Below are positions 23,931 through 32,356 of a stretch of 64,000 bases of DNA, in pieces. The notes beneath the pieces were generated by a model that did no database searches, was not told the DNA's origin, and worked only from the letters and a program-made list of their open reading frames with translations. The DNA is from Mesonia algae (GTDB lineage Bacteria; Bacteroidota; Bacteroidia; Flavobacteriales; Flavobacteriaceae), in the NCBI RefSeq assembly GCF_003253545.1, contig NZ_QKYV01000003.1, positions 202,375-266,374 of the forward strand. The letters are read 5' to 3'. A program made the translations under genes and the position numbers. Positions within the stretch are counted from its first letter, which is position 1. Each line of letters begins with the position of its first letter.

Positions 23931-23963
23931 ATCTTAATTAGCGAGGACATTTTTTATAATTGT

Positions 23964-23990
23964 GCGATAACGAATAAGTATATGAGTAGT
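23964..23990. repeat. cassette repeat, left-type element
   Basis: GCGATAACGAATAAGTATATG is close to the copy at about 23345. It lies about 60 bp before the gene at 24050. Confidence 0.55.
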
Positions 23991-24049
23991 AAAAAAGGGG
24001 CTGCCGTTGCAAACGGCAAATAAACCATTAACCAAATAAAAATTTAATT

Positions 24050-24625
24050 ATGAATACAGTAGAGATTGAACCAAAATTAAGAAAGCTAAAAATAAAAGAT
24101 GCAGATGTTTTCTTAGAAGATTACGAAACAGGAAAAGGAAAGGTAACTATATCAAGTTTTAATTACGGTGCTTTTACTTTTTACTGGGGATCAATGGGGA
24201 GCGATTTAAAGGACTTTCTTTTGAGAATAAATGGAGATTATTTTGCAGGTAAATTGTCTAGTAACAGTTATGTTTTTGATGCAAAAGGCAGTACTAAAAA
24301 TGTACGTAAACATATAAGAGAAGAATTGTCTTATGAATTGCCTCGTTATAAATTTATGTCTGCTCAAAAAGAAATGAGAGAAGCTATAAAAAAACTTGAA
24401 TATGTTTCTTCTAATAACGAGTTTGTAGCGAGAATGATTGATTTACCAGATAATTTAATGTGTTATGATTTAGATTATAAAGAAGAAAGGGAATTTAAAG
24501 ATATTATTGAAGGTGTTTTTAAAAGCGAACCTTGGCATTTTATAGCCGAAAAACAATCTAATGAATATAATTGGCTTGTAGGTTTTCATAAATATTTACA
24601 GAGAGCATTGAAAGCGTCTGAGTAA
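24050..24625 (+). CDS. cassette protein, unknown
   Basis: This is a 191-residue soluble protein (NTVEIEPKLRKLKIKDADVFLEDYETGKGKVTISSFNYGAFTFYWGSMGSDLKDFLLRINGDYFAGKLS ...). I do not recognise the family, although similar proteins are common beside Bacteroidota phage replication genes. It is the last and largest of the array. It is followed by a diverged right-type element (24642-24660). Confidence 0.5.
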   Translation: MNTVEIEPKLRKLKIKDADVFLEDYETGKGKVTISSFNYGAFTFYWGSMGSDLKDFLLRINGDYFAGKLSSNSYVFDAKGSTKNVRKHIREELSYELPRYKFMSAQKEMREAIKKLEYVSSNNEFVARMIDLPDNLMCYDLDYKEEREFKDIIEGVFKSEPWHFIAEKQSNEYNWLVGFHKYLQRALKASE

Positions 24626-24825
24626 GCGCCCCTTTTTTATTACTTATATACGGTGTTCTTGCAAGTATTTTTGATAGCGTTGGCAAACTGGCTTTGCAAA
24701 AGCCATTAACCGTAAACTTGCTAACGTCTGAGTAAGAATTAAATTCGAGCGCAAAGGCAAAAAATATTTGTTAGAACTACGAATAAGGCAACAATTACCA
24801 TTTGTAAATATTTAAAAACACTTCT

Positions 24826-24860
24826 AAAAAGCGTTACGCTCATAGCGTAACGCTTTTTTT
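24826..24860 (+). terminator. hairpin terminator built from two GCGTWACGC motifs
   Basis: Perfect 15-bp arms (AAAAAGCGTTACGCT and complement) around a 3-nt loop CAT are followed by a T run. It has the A-stem-T form of a bidirectional terminator, and both arms consist of the element's abundant 9-bp palindrome. It insulates the late promoter from upstream transcription. Confidence 0.85.
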
Positions 24861-24925
24861 ATATACATACACGTTATGCTTAAAGACGTAATAAAGCGTA
24901 ATGCGTGTAGTTAAGACGCTAAAAG

Positions 24926-24956
24926 TCTGATGCAAAATGCTTTAACTCTAACTTTG
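24926..24956 (+). promoter_or_regulatory. late promoter of the structural operon
   Basis: TCTG, 19 bp, then TAACTTTG (24949-24956) fits the Bacteroidota consensus TTTG-N19-TAnnTTTG with one mismatch. The first structural gene starts 32 bp downstream. It lies directly behind the hairpin terminator. Confidence 0.7.
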
Positions 24957-24987
24957 TACCTAAGTTCATTTACAAAACTAGGTTACA

Positions 24988-26751
24988 ATGAATACAGATC
25001 TAATTTCAGCACCTCTCAAAAGAAATTTAAAGCCAGGATCTAAATACAATAAGCTTTTTCCTAAAGTTTCTTGCCAAACTACCAATTTAGGTAATGGAAG
25101 CAATGACACTATAGAGGGAGTAGATTTTATGGCGCAATGGGTAGAAAAATACTCGTGGCAGGTTAAAAAATTAGTAGATGTATTAAAAAGAGAAGGAGCG
25201 TTACGCTCTAACACGCTATTTAACCTTGCACAAGATATTTACAAATTCGAGTATAACCATTTGCAATACACCGCAGATGCAGCTTTACAACAATTAAGAT
25301 CTCCTGCTTGTGCTTGGCAACAAAGAAAGCAAGGTTTAGACTGTAAAAGCTATACCATTTTTGCAATGGCAATGCTTCAACAATTAGGAGTATCGGCAGC
25401 GATAAGACAAGTTAAGCAGCCCGGAGCAAATAGCGATTTATGGACACACGTTTACGTGGTAGTTCCTAAAAATCAAGACAAACCAACTCTTAAAGACTTA
25501 GAAAATGAAAATGATTATCTAGTAATTGATGCTACAAGACACTCTAACATTGAAGTAGGATTTATAGATAAAAAAGATAAAATGATACAAAAACATCAAT
25601 ACGTTGGGTTAAATGCACCTTCAAGCGGAAAACAATTGCTAACGGAAGCAGAAAAACAAAGTTTAGAGAAGCTTACGAGTTTCTTTAAGGCTGTAGGTTA
25701 TTCAAGTTCAACGATTAATAAGATGTACTCTTACTTAGAAGAATTAATGCTTCAAGGCTATTCTAAGGATCAAATATTAATTTACCCAAGTGAAAAAGGC
25801 ACAAATATTCAGCCTTCAAAAAACGAGCCTGGTAAGCTTTTTCTTTTACCTGTAACAGGTTTAAGAGGGGATGAAACCAATATAGATTTTGGAGACGTTT
25901 ATAGTTCTGTTTCAGATAGTGGTTGGTTTAATTCTACATTTGGAGCTATTCTTTCAAATGGTTTTAACTTATCCTGTTGGGGTTCAAGCAATAGCCCAAA
26001 GAAAGCAAAAGAGTTTTTACAAAAAGATTTAGGATCTAACGGAATTTTAAAAGCTTCTGGTTTAACAAAATCTAATCCTACAATTAACGATCTCAACCGT
26101 TTTATTGAAATGGCTACCATGTACGCTCATATTGCCGATGATAAGCGACAAAGTATGAGTTCTAGCTGTTCTAAAGAAGGTTTTAAGTTGTTGGATGAAA
26201 AAATGACGGAATTTAGAGACAAGGTAATTCAACAATTATCTCAAAAAATTTCAGCTTTAGGCGGTCAACTTTTACCTGCTAATAACTTACCTCAATTACA
26301 ATCTAACAACGCTTATAAAGTAACTACGGGGGGTGTGAAATTACCCTTTACTTCTGGGGGTTATTATGGTTTTAATCGTGGAAACACAAATTATTGGGTA
26401 AAACGTCCAATTCCTATAAAGAAAATTGTAGGAGGTTCAAATGTCTTACCTCCTGTAGATCCTCCTTCTAACGATACAGGAAGCTCTAATAATAACGCCG
26501 GAAGTATTTTCGATACTATTAAGGACGTAGTTACAGGAGGTAATTCTTTTTCAGAAGGTTCTCCGGGTTATGGATCTACTACTTACGAACCAGGACAGGT
26601 AAAGAAAGTAACAGATAAAAAAACATCTTCTACGTCCACCAATTTATCTACAGCTAGTGTAGGTATTGCAGCAGGAGCTTTAATTCTATTATGGCCTACC
26701 CTAAAAAAACAATTAGCAAAAAATAAAAAATCAACTCCTAAAACAAAATAA
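24988..26751 (+). CDS. transglutaminase-like protein with C-terminal membrane anchor
   Basis: This 587-residue protein carries a transglutaminase/cysteine-protease-like catalytic set: C119 (GLDCKSYTIF), H154 (WTHVYVVV) and D181 (YLVIDATRH). Residues about 220-440 are helical and of unknown fold, and about 440-550 is Gly/Ser/Pro-rich. The protein ends in one membrane helix (VGIAAGALILLWP) and a basic tail (KKQLAKNKKSTPKTK). It heads the late operon. In a virion it could cleave or cross-link structural proteins or act during entry. The catalytic reading is good; the role is inferred. Confidence 0.75.
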   Translation: MNTDLISAPLKRNLKPGSKYNKLFPKVSCQTTNLGNGSNDTIEGVDFMAQWVEKYSWQVKKLVDVLKREGALRSNTLFNLAQDIYKFEYNHLQYTADAALQQLRSPACAWQQRKQGLDCKSYTIFAMAMLQQLGVSAAIRQVKQPGANSDLWTHVYVVVPKNQDKPTLKDLENENDYLVIDATRHSNIEVGFIDKKDKMIQKHQYVGLNAPSSGKQLLTEAEKQSLEKLTSFFKAVGYSSSTINKMYSYLEELMLQGYSKDQILIYPSEKGTNIQPSKNEPGKLFLLPVTGLRGDETNIDFGDVYSSVSDSGWFNSTFGAILSNGFNLSCWGSSNSPKKAKEFLQKDLGSNGILKASGLTKSNPTINDLNRFIEMATMYAHIADDKRQSMSSSCSKEGFKLLDEKMTEFRDKVIQQLSQKISALGGQLLPANNLPQLQSNNAYKVTTGGVKLPFTSGGYYGFNRGNTNYWVKRPIPIKKIVGGSNVLPPVDPPSNDTGSSNNNAGSIFDTIKDVVTGGNSFSEGSPGYGSTTYEPGQVKKVTDKKTSSTSTNLSTASVGIAAGALILLWPTLKKQLAKNKKSTPKTK

Positions 26752-26752
26752 T

Positions 26753-27754
26753 ATGAGTGCAGAATATACACAAGGTTTAGGTAAGTTTTTAGGGGGTATT
26801 TTTGGAGATTTCTCTTTGAGAGACTTAGGTAGAAGTTTATTAAAAGGCTTAGCTACTACTATAGCAGGTGGTTTAGGCGGTCCTTTCGGTGCGGTCTTAT
26901 CTCCTGTATTATGGAAAGGTATAGATCAAATTTGGCCACCTGCACCAGGCGGATTAGGAAGGCCTGTTACTGATGAACAAAAACAAAAAGCTTTAGAAAA
27001 TTGGATTGATAGGAGCTTTAAGCCTTGGTTTGTTAATAAAACTAAAAGCTTAAAAGGTTCAGAAGATAGCACTTATTTTGTTTCTTCTGCATATAGAGAG
27101 AAACTAAACGCTGTAATTAAAGATCTTGAAGCGGTAAGGGTTTATTACCAAATACAAGAAGGTTTTTTAGGCGGAGGAGTGGCAGGTAGATTTACAGTAG
27201 ATACTAACGTAAATACAGATGAAGCTAAAACAAAAGAAGCTGTTGTAGCTTTATTTTTAGAAGGTCTAAAAACTTCTTACAAAAAAGCTTTAGATGATTT
27301 AGGCTACATAGTTAAAGTTCAAGTTTTAGATTTTAATGCTAAAAATCACGAAACTACTTACCCTACCAATTTTAATTTCGATCCTACTAAAGATTTTAAG
27401 TCTCAACTAGAAATTTTTAAAGAAGTGGTTAAAAAAGGTACGCAAAACAATAGCGGTAACAGTTTTACAACTTCCAATCCTACAAAAATCAATGGAACGG
27501 TTAAAACGGTTGGTAATACAAAACAAGATTTTACCACACCTCCAATTAATCCTAGTACACCAACAACAATGACAACGGAAACTAACCAAAATCAAAATAG
27601 TGATGAAGAAGTACCGGTAAATCAAACCATAAATAACACCCCTACTACTACAACCTCTAATACAGAAAGTAAAAAGAATAACTACTTAATACCTACGCTT
27701 GGCTTAGGTACTATCATAGCTCTTTTAGCTTTCGGAAACAAAAAGAAAAAGTAA
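26753..27754 (+). CDS. structural membrane protein with C-terminal anchor
   Basis: This 333-residue protein begins with a Gly-rich hydrophobic N-terminal segment (about 20-60, LLKGLATTIAGGLGGPFGAVLSPVLW). A globular middle follows at about 75-225 and a Thr/Asn/Gln-rich linker at about 230-305. It ends in one membrane helix with a lysine tail (LIPTLGLGTIIALLAFGNKKKK). Its design is the same as the preceding transglutaminase-like protein: domain, low-complexity linker, anchor, basic end. Start and preceding stop nearly overlap. Family unknown. Confidence 0.65.
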   Translation: MSAEYTQGLGKFLGGIFGDFSLRDLGRSLLKGLATTIAGGLGGPFGAVLSPVLWKGIDQIWPPAPGGLGRPVTDEQKQKALENWIDRSFKPWFVNKTKSLKGSEDSTYFVSSAYREKLNAVIKDLEAVRVYYQIQEGFLGGGVAGRFTVDTNVNTDEAKTKEAVVALFLEGLKTSYKKALDDLGYIVKVQVLDFNAKNHETTYPTNFNFDPTKDFKSQLEIFKEVVKKGTQNNSGNSFTTSNPTKINGTVKTVGNTKQDFTTPPINPSTPTTMTTETNQNQNSDEEVPVNQTINNTPTTTTSNTESKKNNYLIPTLGLGTIIALLAFGNKKKK

Positions 27755-27781
27755 TCAATTAATTTTTAAATCAATTTAAGT

Positions 27782-28243
27782 ATGAAGTTCAGTTTAACAC
27801 AAGATGCGCTATTGACTAGCGTAGTAGTCTTAGGCTCTTTAGCAGTTGGAGTTGTAGCAAGTGATGCGATTGTAAATGTCGTTCCTTCAGATCAAAAACA
27901 AATCGCTAAAGTAGGTATTGCAGGAGGTGGCCTTATGGGTGCAGCCGGGTTGCAAAAAGACAAAAGCACAACAGGAACGGCTTTAAAGTCTATGGCTTTA
28001 GGTGCTTCTGTAAAACAAGGAGTTAATCTTATGCGAGAAGTTTTCGCTAAAGATTACACACCAAAAGAAAACCCAGGTATTGCAGATCGTGCATTCGAGG
28101 GGGCAATGGGTTTAGCTTGTCCTAGCGACAACAACATGGCATTATTAGGAGAAACTTTTAACGCAGTACCAACGTTCAATTTTCCTGTAGCTAATGAAAC
28201 GGTAGATACAGATGCGGTAGTTATTTCTACAAACGCACTTTAA
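27782..28243 (+). CDS. small two-helix membrane protein
   Basis: This 153-residue protein has two hydrophobic segments (about 9-30, LLTSVVVLGSLAVGVVASDAIV; about 42-58, VGIAGGGLMGAAGL), both Gly/Ala rich. A soluble C-terminal half follows, including NFPVANETVDTDAVVISTNAL. It sits directly before the candidate major capsid gene and has the look of a virion membrane protein. Confidence 0.6.
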   Translation: MKFSLTQDALLTSVVVLGSLAVGVVASDAIVNVVPSDQKQIAKVGIAGGGLMGAAGLQKDKSTTGTALKSMALGASVKQGVNLMREVFAKDYTPKENPGIADRAFEGAMGLACPSDNNMALLGETFNAVPTFNFPVANETVDTDAVVISTNAL

Positions 28244-28333
28244 AAATATGGGGAGAACACCTCTTTAAAAAATCTAGGTTTCATCAACCTATCATCATAA
28301 AAAAAATATTCATTAAAAATCATCAATCAAAAA

Positions 28334-28942
28334 ATGGAACAATCTATTAGAAACCACAATGCAGCCACTAATTTAGCTAAAAGCTTAGCAGGTGAAAGAA
28401 GATTTAGCGGAGATTTAAACTCTTTAGCTTCAAATGGAGCAATTAGAGTTGTAGGACACACTCACTTTGTGAAAAAAGATATTTCTTCTTTAGGAGGAAG
28501 AAACAAAATCTTAGACGAAAACACTAAGAAAGTTGATGGAGTTTCGACAATTAGTGACAACAAATTACCTAAAAACGAAGCTTTTATTTTTGATACTGTA
28601 GCTATTGCTCACGGTGTTGGATCAGCTTCAAAAATGGGTGATGTAAAGTTTGAAACAGCTTTTCCTGCTGCCTTACAAAATGCAGTACTTTCTATAAAGC
28701 AGTTAGGTAATGTTATAATGGAAAGACCAGTTTCTGACTTTTACGCAAAAGCAGATCCACAATCTCCAGGAGAAAAAGTGTTAAACTTAGGATCTCCACA
28801 CGTATTACGTGATGATGAAGCTATTGATTTTGAAATCACTTTTCCTTCTGGAACATCTATGGCAGATGCAGCTAGTGCAGGAAATGAGCTTTTAGCGGAA
28901 TTTAAGCTAATCGGTTACGTAACTCGTAGATCGAGCAACTAA
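28334..28942 (+). CDS. candidate major structural (capsid) protein
   Basis: This 202-residue soluble protein has no signal or membrane segment. The N-terminal 40 residues look helical and the rest beta-rich (FIFDTVAIAHGVG, AVLSIKQLGNVIMERPVSDFY, HVLRDDEAIDFEITFPSG, AEFKLIGYVTRRSS). This pattern of strands with a ligand-like xxPVSDFY segment is compatible with a jelly-roll. It has its own 90-bp leader and a strong terminator directly behind it, so it can be expressed apart from its neighbours, as expected for an abundant virion protein. There is no HK97-fold signature and no protease or scaffold next to it. Candidate only. Confidence 0.5.
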   Translation: MEQSIRNHNAATNLAKSLAGERRFSGDLNSLASNGAIRVVGHTHFVKKDISSLGGRNKILDENTKKVDGVSTISDNKLPKNEAFIFDTVAIAHGVGSASKMGDVKFETAFPAALQNAVLSIKQLGNVIMERPVSDFYAKADPQSPGEKVLNLGSPHVLRDDEAIDFEITFPSGTSMADAASAGNELLAEFKLIGYVTRRSSN

Positions 28943-28969
28943 ACCATACCACTTACCAATCAATTTATT

Positions 28970-29004
28970 AAAAAGCCTTGTCAAACACTTGGCAAGGCTT
29001 TTTT
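28970..29004 (+). terminator. terminator after the candidate capsid gene
   Basis: An 11-bp stem (AAAAAGCCTTG / CAAGGCTTTTT) with a 12-nt loop and T tract lies 27 bp after the stop codon. It is the only strong terminator I see inside the late module. Confidence 0.85.
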
Positions 29005-29024
29005 AACTCATTAATCTTTTCAAG

Positions 29025-29384
29025 ATGCAAAAACCAGAATATAAAACGCAGTTGGTAGTAGTTAATGCAGGTTCTAACGAAGGGCAATCTAAAATTACTA
29101 TTCCTGCCGGGCAAAATGTTTACGTTGGTGCTACAAAAGCAGGTGGCGATACAGATAAACTCGTTAGGCTTCAATTAGAAGAAAACGGCACAACCATTCA
29201 CGATGCAATGAATGTTGCATGGTACAATGGCAATAATGGTTCATTTAGACAAAGAGCCATAGATCTAGGTAGTTATAAAGGAGGTTCAGAGCTTACTTTA
29301 AGAGCTATTACTACAGCAAGTTTAACAGCAAAAGCAACTATTGAAGTAGTTTTTGAAATTTCTAAAGAAGGACAAACATGTTAA
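29025..29384 (+). CDS. small beta-rich structural protein
   Basis: This 119-residue protein is built of alternating strands (TQLVVVNAG, KITIPAGQNVYVGATKAG, LVRLQLEENGTTIHDAMNV, GGSELTLRAITT, ATIEVVFEISKEG). It has no membrane segment. A compact beta-sandwich or jelly-roll is likely. With its neighbour at 29378 it is a good candidate for a minor capsid or vertex protein. The genes overlap by 7 bp. Confidence 0.5.
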   Translation: MQKPEYKTQLVVVNAGSNEGQSKITIPAGQNVYVGATKAGGDTDKLVRLQLEENGTTIHDAMNVAWYNGNNGSFRQRAIDLGSYKGGSELTLRAITTASLTAKATIEVVFEISKEGQTC

Positions 29385-29656
29385 GAGATACCAACCTTGC
29401 AAAAGATATAATCGACAACGATAATCCGCAGTATAGCCTTGACGGAAAAATAGAACCAATGTTTTACAATGAGGGAAATTTTCCTGTAAAGATTTTTGGT
29501 TTTACCGTAAAGCCTGGCGGCCAATTTAACGCAGGGTTTGTAAACTCTAAAACCTTTGGAACGGTAGATATTTCTTTTCTAGCAGCCGAAGAACCAAATA
29601 ATATTAAAAAAATTATTTGCGTGTACGGTACTTATAGAGAACAAAAAAACTGCTAA
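29378..29656 (+). CDS. small beta-rich structural protein
   Basis: This 92-residue protein (RDTNLAKDIIDNDNPQYSL ... MFYNEGNFPVKIFGFTVKPGGQF ... TVDISFLA ... IICVYGTYREQ) looks like a small beta-barrel. It overlaps the preceding gene by 7 bp (ATG inside its end), which points to coupled translation of two interacting proteins. Family unknown. Confidence 0.5.
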   Translation: MLRDTNLAKDIIDNDNPQYSLDGKIEPMFYNEGNFPVKIFGFTVKPGGQFNAGFVNSKTFGTVDISFLAAEEPNNIKKIICVYGTYREQKNC

Positions 29657-29686
29657 ACATCACTCACACTCTCAAAATTTACAGTT

Positions 29687-30502
29687 ATGAAATTAATAGA
29701 AATAATCACTTGGCTTAAGAAAAGCCCAAAGCACGGTTTAGAAATTGTCAATTTAGCCACGGCTTCAATAATTACTAAAAACCTAACCGCAACCGATTTA
29801 GAAGCTTTTTCTAAGTGGGAAGATTATTTTTTGCAATTAGCGCAAAAAGGCGTTAAAAAAATACAAGTTCAGCGCACCAGAAAACAAGGTGCATCCAACA
29901 TAAGAGAAGATATTGTACCTAAACAATTTGAAATAGGTACTACCCCAGAGAGTGTTGTAGAGAGTGGCGGCCAATCCGATAACGGACCCGCCACACTACC
30001 ACACCAAAACACTTATGCACCAACCCACCAACCAACTCCAGCAATGGGAAACCCTCAAATGCAAGGTTTAACAGGGGAGCAGTTTGTTAAAGCTTACAAT
30101 CACGATAATTTAAAAAATGAAGTTATCGAGCTAAAGCGTAAAAATGAAACTTTAGAAAGTGAAAACAAGCGTTTAGACCGTGAAAACATGAAGTATGCTT
30201 TAGGTATAGAAGGTAAGCCTGGAGCTTTAGAGAAGTTAATGGAAAATCTTACTCCAGAAACTATTGCAATGGTAGCCCAAGCCATAGCATCAGCAAAAGC
30301 AGGGGGCGGAGCAGGACAACAACCTGCATTAAACGCACCAGATTTAGGGCGTTACAAAAGTGAATTGATTAGCCTTATTTCTTCCGATAAGGTAAGTGAA
30401 GGACAAGCTCAATCTTTAATAGGCATCCTTTACAAATCGAGCGACAAAGAATTTATACAACAACTCAATAATTTATTAAACAATGGCAACGGAGACAGTT
30501 AA
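29687..30502 (+). CDS. coiled-coil structural protein
   Basis: This 271-residue protein has an N-terminal alpha/beta part and a Pro/Gln-rich linker at about 105-130. A strong coiled coil follows at about 140-175 (LKNEVIELKRKNETLESENKRLDRENM), then an Ala/Gly-rich stretch and a C-terminal helical domain (LISLISSDKVSEGQAQSLIGILYK). No membrane segment. It could be a scaffold or linker; not recognised. Confidence 0.5.
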   Translation: MKLIEIITWLKKSPKHGLEIVNLATASIITKNLTATDLEAFSKWEDYFLQLAQKGVKKIQVQRTRKQGASNIREDIVPKQFEIGTTPESVVESGGQSDNGPATLPHQNTYAPTHQPTPAMGNPQMQGLTGEQFVKAYNHDNLKNEVIELKRKNETLESENKRLDRENMKYALGIEGKPGALEKLMENLTPETIAMVAQAIASAKAGGGAGQQPALNAPDLGRYKSELISLISSDKVSEGQAQSLIGILYKSSDKEFIQQLNNLLNNGNGDS

Positions 30503-30683
30503 CATTAACGGTTCTACTTCCGCAGAAGCGAAAAAGAGAAAAGACATCTTACAAAATTTAGAAAATAAATTAAGTACAGATCATTTAGAAAAATTAGACC
30601 GTATTGCAAACAGCACAACGGCAAAACAGTATTTAAGCGGTGCAAAGTACATTATGCTTAAATCCTTTTTAAAACTTGGATAA
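30483..30683 (+). CDS. small helical protein
   Basis: This 66-residue charged helical protein (NGSTSAEAKKRKDILQNLENKLSTDHLEKLDRIANSTTAKQYL ...) overlaps the coiled-coil gene by 20 bp. Family unknown. Confidence 0.5.
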   Translation: MATETVNINGSTSAEAKKRKDILQNLENKLSTDHLEKLDRIANSTTAKQYLSGAKYIMLKSFLKLG

Positions 30684-30791
30684 ATGTACCACCATTACAC
30701 AGAGGTTATACCGTTTCAAATAGGCGTGAATATGATAGGCGAACCGCTATTTATATATCACACCGTTAGACGTAGAGTAAAAAGAAAATAA
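30684..30791 (+). CDS. very small basic protein
   Basis: The ATG directly follows the preceding stop (TAAATG) and encodes 35 residues (YHHYTEVIPFQIGVNMIGEP ... HTVRRRVKRK). It ends 2 bp before the next start. The gapless fit between two genes and the basic end (RRRVKRK) support a real gene. Function unknown. Confidence 0.45.
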   Translation: MYHHYTEVIPFQIGVNMIGEPLFIYHTVRRRVKRK

Positions 30792-30793
30792 TT

Positions 30794-31540
30794 ATGAAAA
30801 ATCAAGAAGGTTTAGGAAATCCATTAGCAATAGGATCTTTAGCTTTAACGGCTGCGAGTAGTGGCGGTAAAGCGGTTAATTTTGCTAAAAACAATTGGAA
30901 AATCATTTTAGGTTTATCTACAGCAGCTTTGCTAGGTTACTTAATTTATGATAAGTTTTTTGCAGGAGACGACCATGGTAAAATTGAAGAAGATCCACGT
31001 TTTCCACCTTCCGGGTTAACCGAAACAGAAGCTAAGCAAAAAGCTGAAATTCTTTATACTGCTTTCACTTATTTTGGTTGGGATAGTTGGAACGCAGCCG
31101 ATGAAGAAACTATTTTTAACACTCTTAACGGCTTAAGCTATAATGATTTTGTAAAAGTGAGTGAAGCTTTTGGAAAACGTTATTATATCCTTAGAGGAGA
31201 TTTAACCTTATTACAATGGCTTAGGTATTCTTTAGACGGAGACGATCTAGTGCATTTACAGTCTATTATGCCTAACGTAGTTACCACCGCTAAAACCTTA
31301 AGTAAGGGTAGCGATGTTTACGCAGCAAAAGACGGTACAGAGGTTTATTACGCAGAAGAAGTGGACGGCATTTGGTATAAACGCAAGTTTTACAAGATCT
31401 ACAACAAAGGGGAAAAAATAGGAGAAATCATTTACTTCACAGAGGATGCCTGGGACGGTAAAACTCACGTTTACATAGATAAGCCTTGGAGTACTAACGA
31501 GCTTTACGCAGAAGCTAAAGATTTAATCGTAGGATCATAA
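30794..31540 (+). CDS. membrane-anchored structural protein
   Basis: This 248-residue protein has one membrane helix at about residues 36-54 (WKIILGLSTAALLGYLIYDKF), after a short N-terminal region. A mostly helical domain follows (SGLTETEAKQKAEILYTAF ...), then a beta-rich end. It is probably anchored in the cell or virion membrane. Its last base is the first base of the next gene (stop/start TAATG). Confidence 0.55.
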   Translation: MKNQEGLGNPLAIGSLALTAASSGGKAVNFAKNNWKIILGLSTAALLGYLIYDKFFAGDDHGKIEEDPRFPPSGLTETEAKQKAEILYTAFTYFGWDSWNAADEETIFNTLNGLSYNDFVKVSEAFGKRYYILRGDLTLLQWLRYSLDGDDLVHLQSIMPNVVTTAKTLSKGSDVYAAKDGTEVYYAEEVDGIWYKRKFYKIYNKGEKIGEIIYFTEDAWDGKTHVYIDKPWSTNELYAEAKDLIVGS

Positions 31541-31953
31541 TGGAAAACCGTAAACAAATATTAATAGTAGATCAAAACGGCAACGGTATTGAAAACGTTT
31601 TTATTGAAACCGAAAACGCCTATACTACAGGTTGTAGTGGAAAGTTGGTTATAGAAACAAGTAACCCTACAACCACCGTTAAAATTTCGGCTTTTGGAGC
31701 TGAAACTTTAGAAATTCCTTTTTGTCTCCTTAGCGGAAAAATAAGATTAAGCAACGGAAAATTTGAGCAGTTAGTTTGCTCTTCCGCTTCCGCAGAAATG
31801 CAAGAAGAAACAAGCGAAGTAACCACAGCCACAACCACCGTAGCAACCACCACCGCACCTAAAGAAATGACAATCATAGAGAAGCATTGGGGAAAAGCAG
31901 CTTTAGCAGGTTTAGGGTTTTTACTAATCTCAAAAATGGGAAAAGAACAATAA
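31540..31953 (+). CDS. carboxypeptidase-regulatory-like beta-sandwich protein with C-terminal anchor
   Basis: This 137-residue protein has residues 1-80 resembling a CarboxypepD_reg-like domain (QILIVDQNGNGIENVFIETENAYTTGCSGKLVIE ... KISAFGAETLEIP). A Thr-rich linker follows, then a membrane helix and basic end (WGKAALAGLGFLLISKMGKEQ). The gene at 32349 has the same design. These two could be surface or spike-base proteins of the particle. Fold by eye only. Confidence 0.55.
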   Translation: MENRKQILIVDQNGNGIENVFIETENAYTTGCSGKLVIETSNPTTTVKISAFGAETLEIPFCLLSGKIRLSNGKFEQLVCSSASAEMQEETSEVTTATTTVATTTAPKEMTIIEKHWGKAALAGLGFLLISKMGKEQ

Positions 31954-31963
31954 AATTATAATT

Positions 31964-32356
31964 ATGAAAACGATTACTAAAATTACAATCATTTTCCTTT
32001 TAATGATAAGCTTTTCAAGCTTAGGAAATGTCACTACTACATTAGATCACAATAGAGAACCTCAAATTTCAGAAAATAAACCAACACGTTTGAGTTTACT
32101 TTTTGAATTAAAAAGATCTGGAGAATTATCTCAATTAGAATTTGAAGATAGGTTAAAAGATGAGTGTTTAATTCTCGAAGCAGAGTTTATTTCTAAGTTT
32201 TCTAATCCTAAAATTATAGAAAACTCTAAAGCTAAATTCAAAAAATGGACACAGCTTTTAGCTAAAGATCAAATAACACTAAAAGAGTTTGAATGGCTAA
32301 TAAATGGTTGGTTAGACTGCTTAGAATTGCGTTTAAAACTTGGAAAAGATGAATAA
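31964..32356 (+). CDS. small exported or anchored protein
   Basis: This 130-residue protein has an N-terminal hydrophobic segment (TKITIIFLLMISFSSLG). A helical domain with repeated acidic/Lys heptads follows, ending ELRLKLGKDE. It overlaps the next gene by 8 bp. Family unknown. Confidence 0.5.
   Translation: MKTITKITIIFLLMISFSSLGNVTTTLDHNREPQISENKPTRLSLLFELKRSGELSQLEFEDRLKDECLILEAEFISKFSNPKIIENSKAKFKKWTQLLAKDQITLKEFEWLINGWLDCLELRLKLGKDE

Larger units (their letters stand above)
24626..24987. other. spacer between cassette array and structural operon
   Basis: This is 362 bp without a gene. It holds the last cassette-type repeats (TTATATACGGTGTTC at about 24645, GATAGCGTTGGCAAAC at about 24670, GAGCGCAAAGGCAAA at about 24747). 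It also holds the strong terminator at 24826-24860 and the promoter at 24926-24956 for the structural genes. It divides the early/accessory half from the late half. Confidence 0.65.

Noticed and set aside
21495-24660. A true integron with attC sites
   Set aside because: The repeats pair asymmetrically like attC, but I do not see the GTTRRRY/RYYYAAC core boxes and there is no integron integrase in the window. Reported only as cassette-like.
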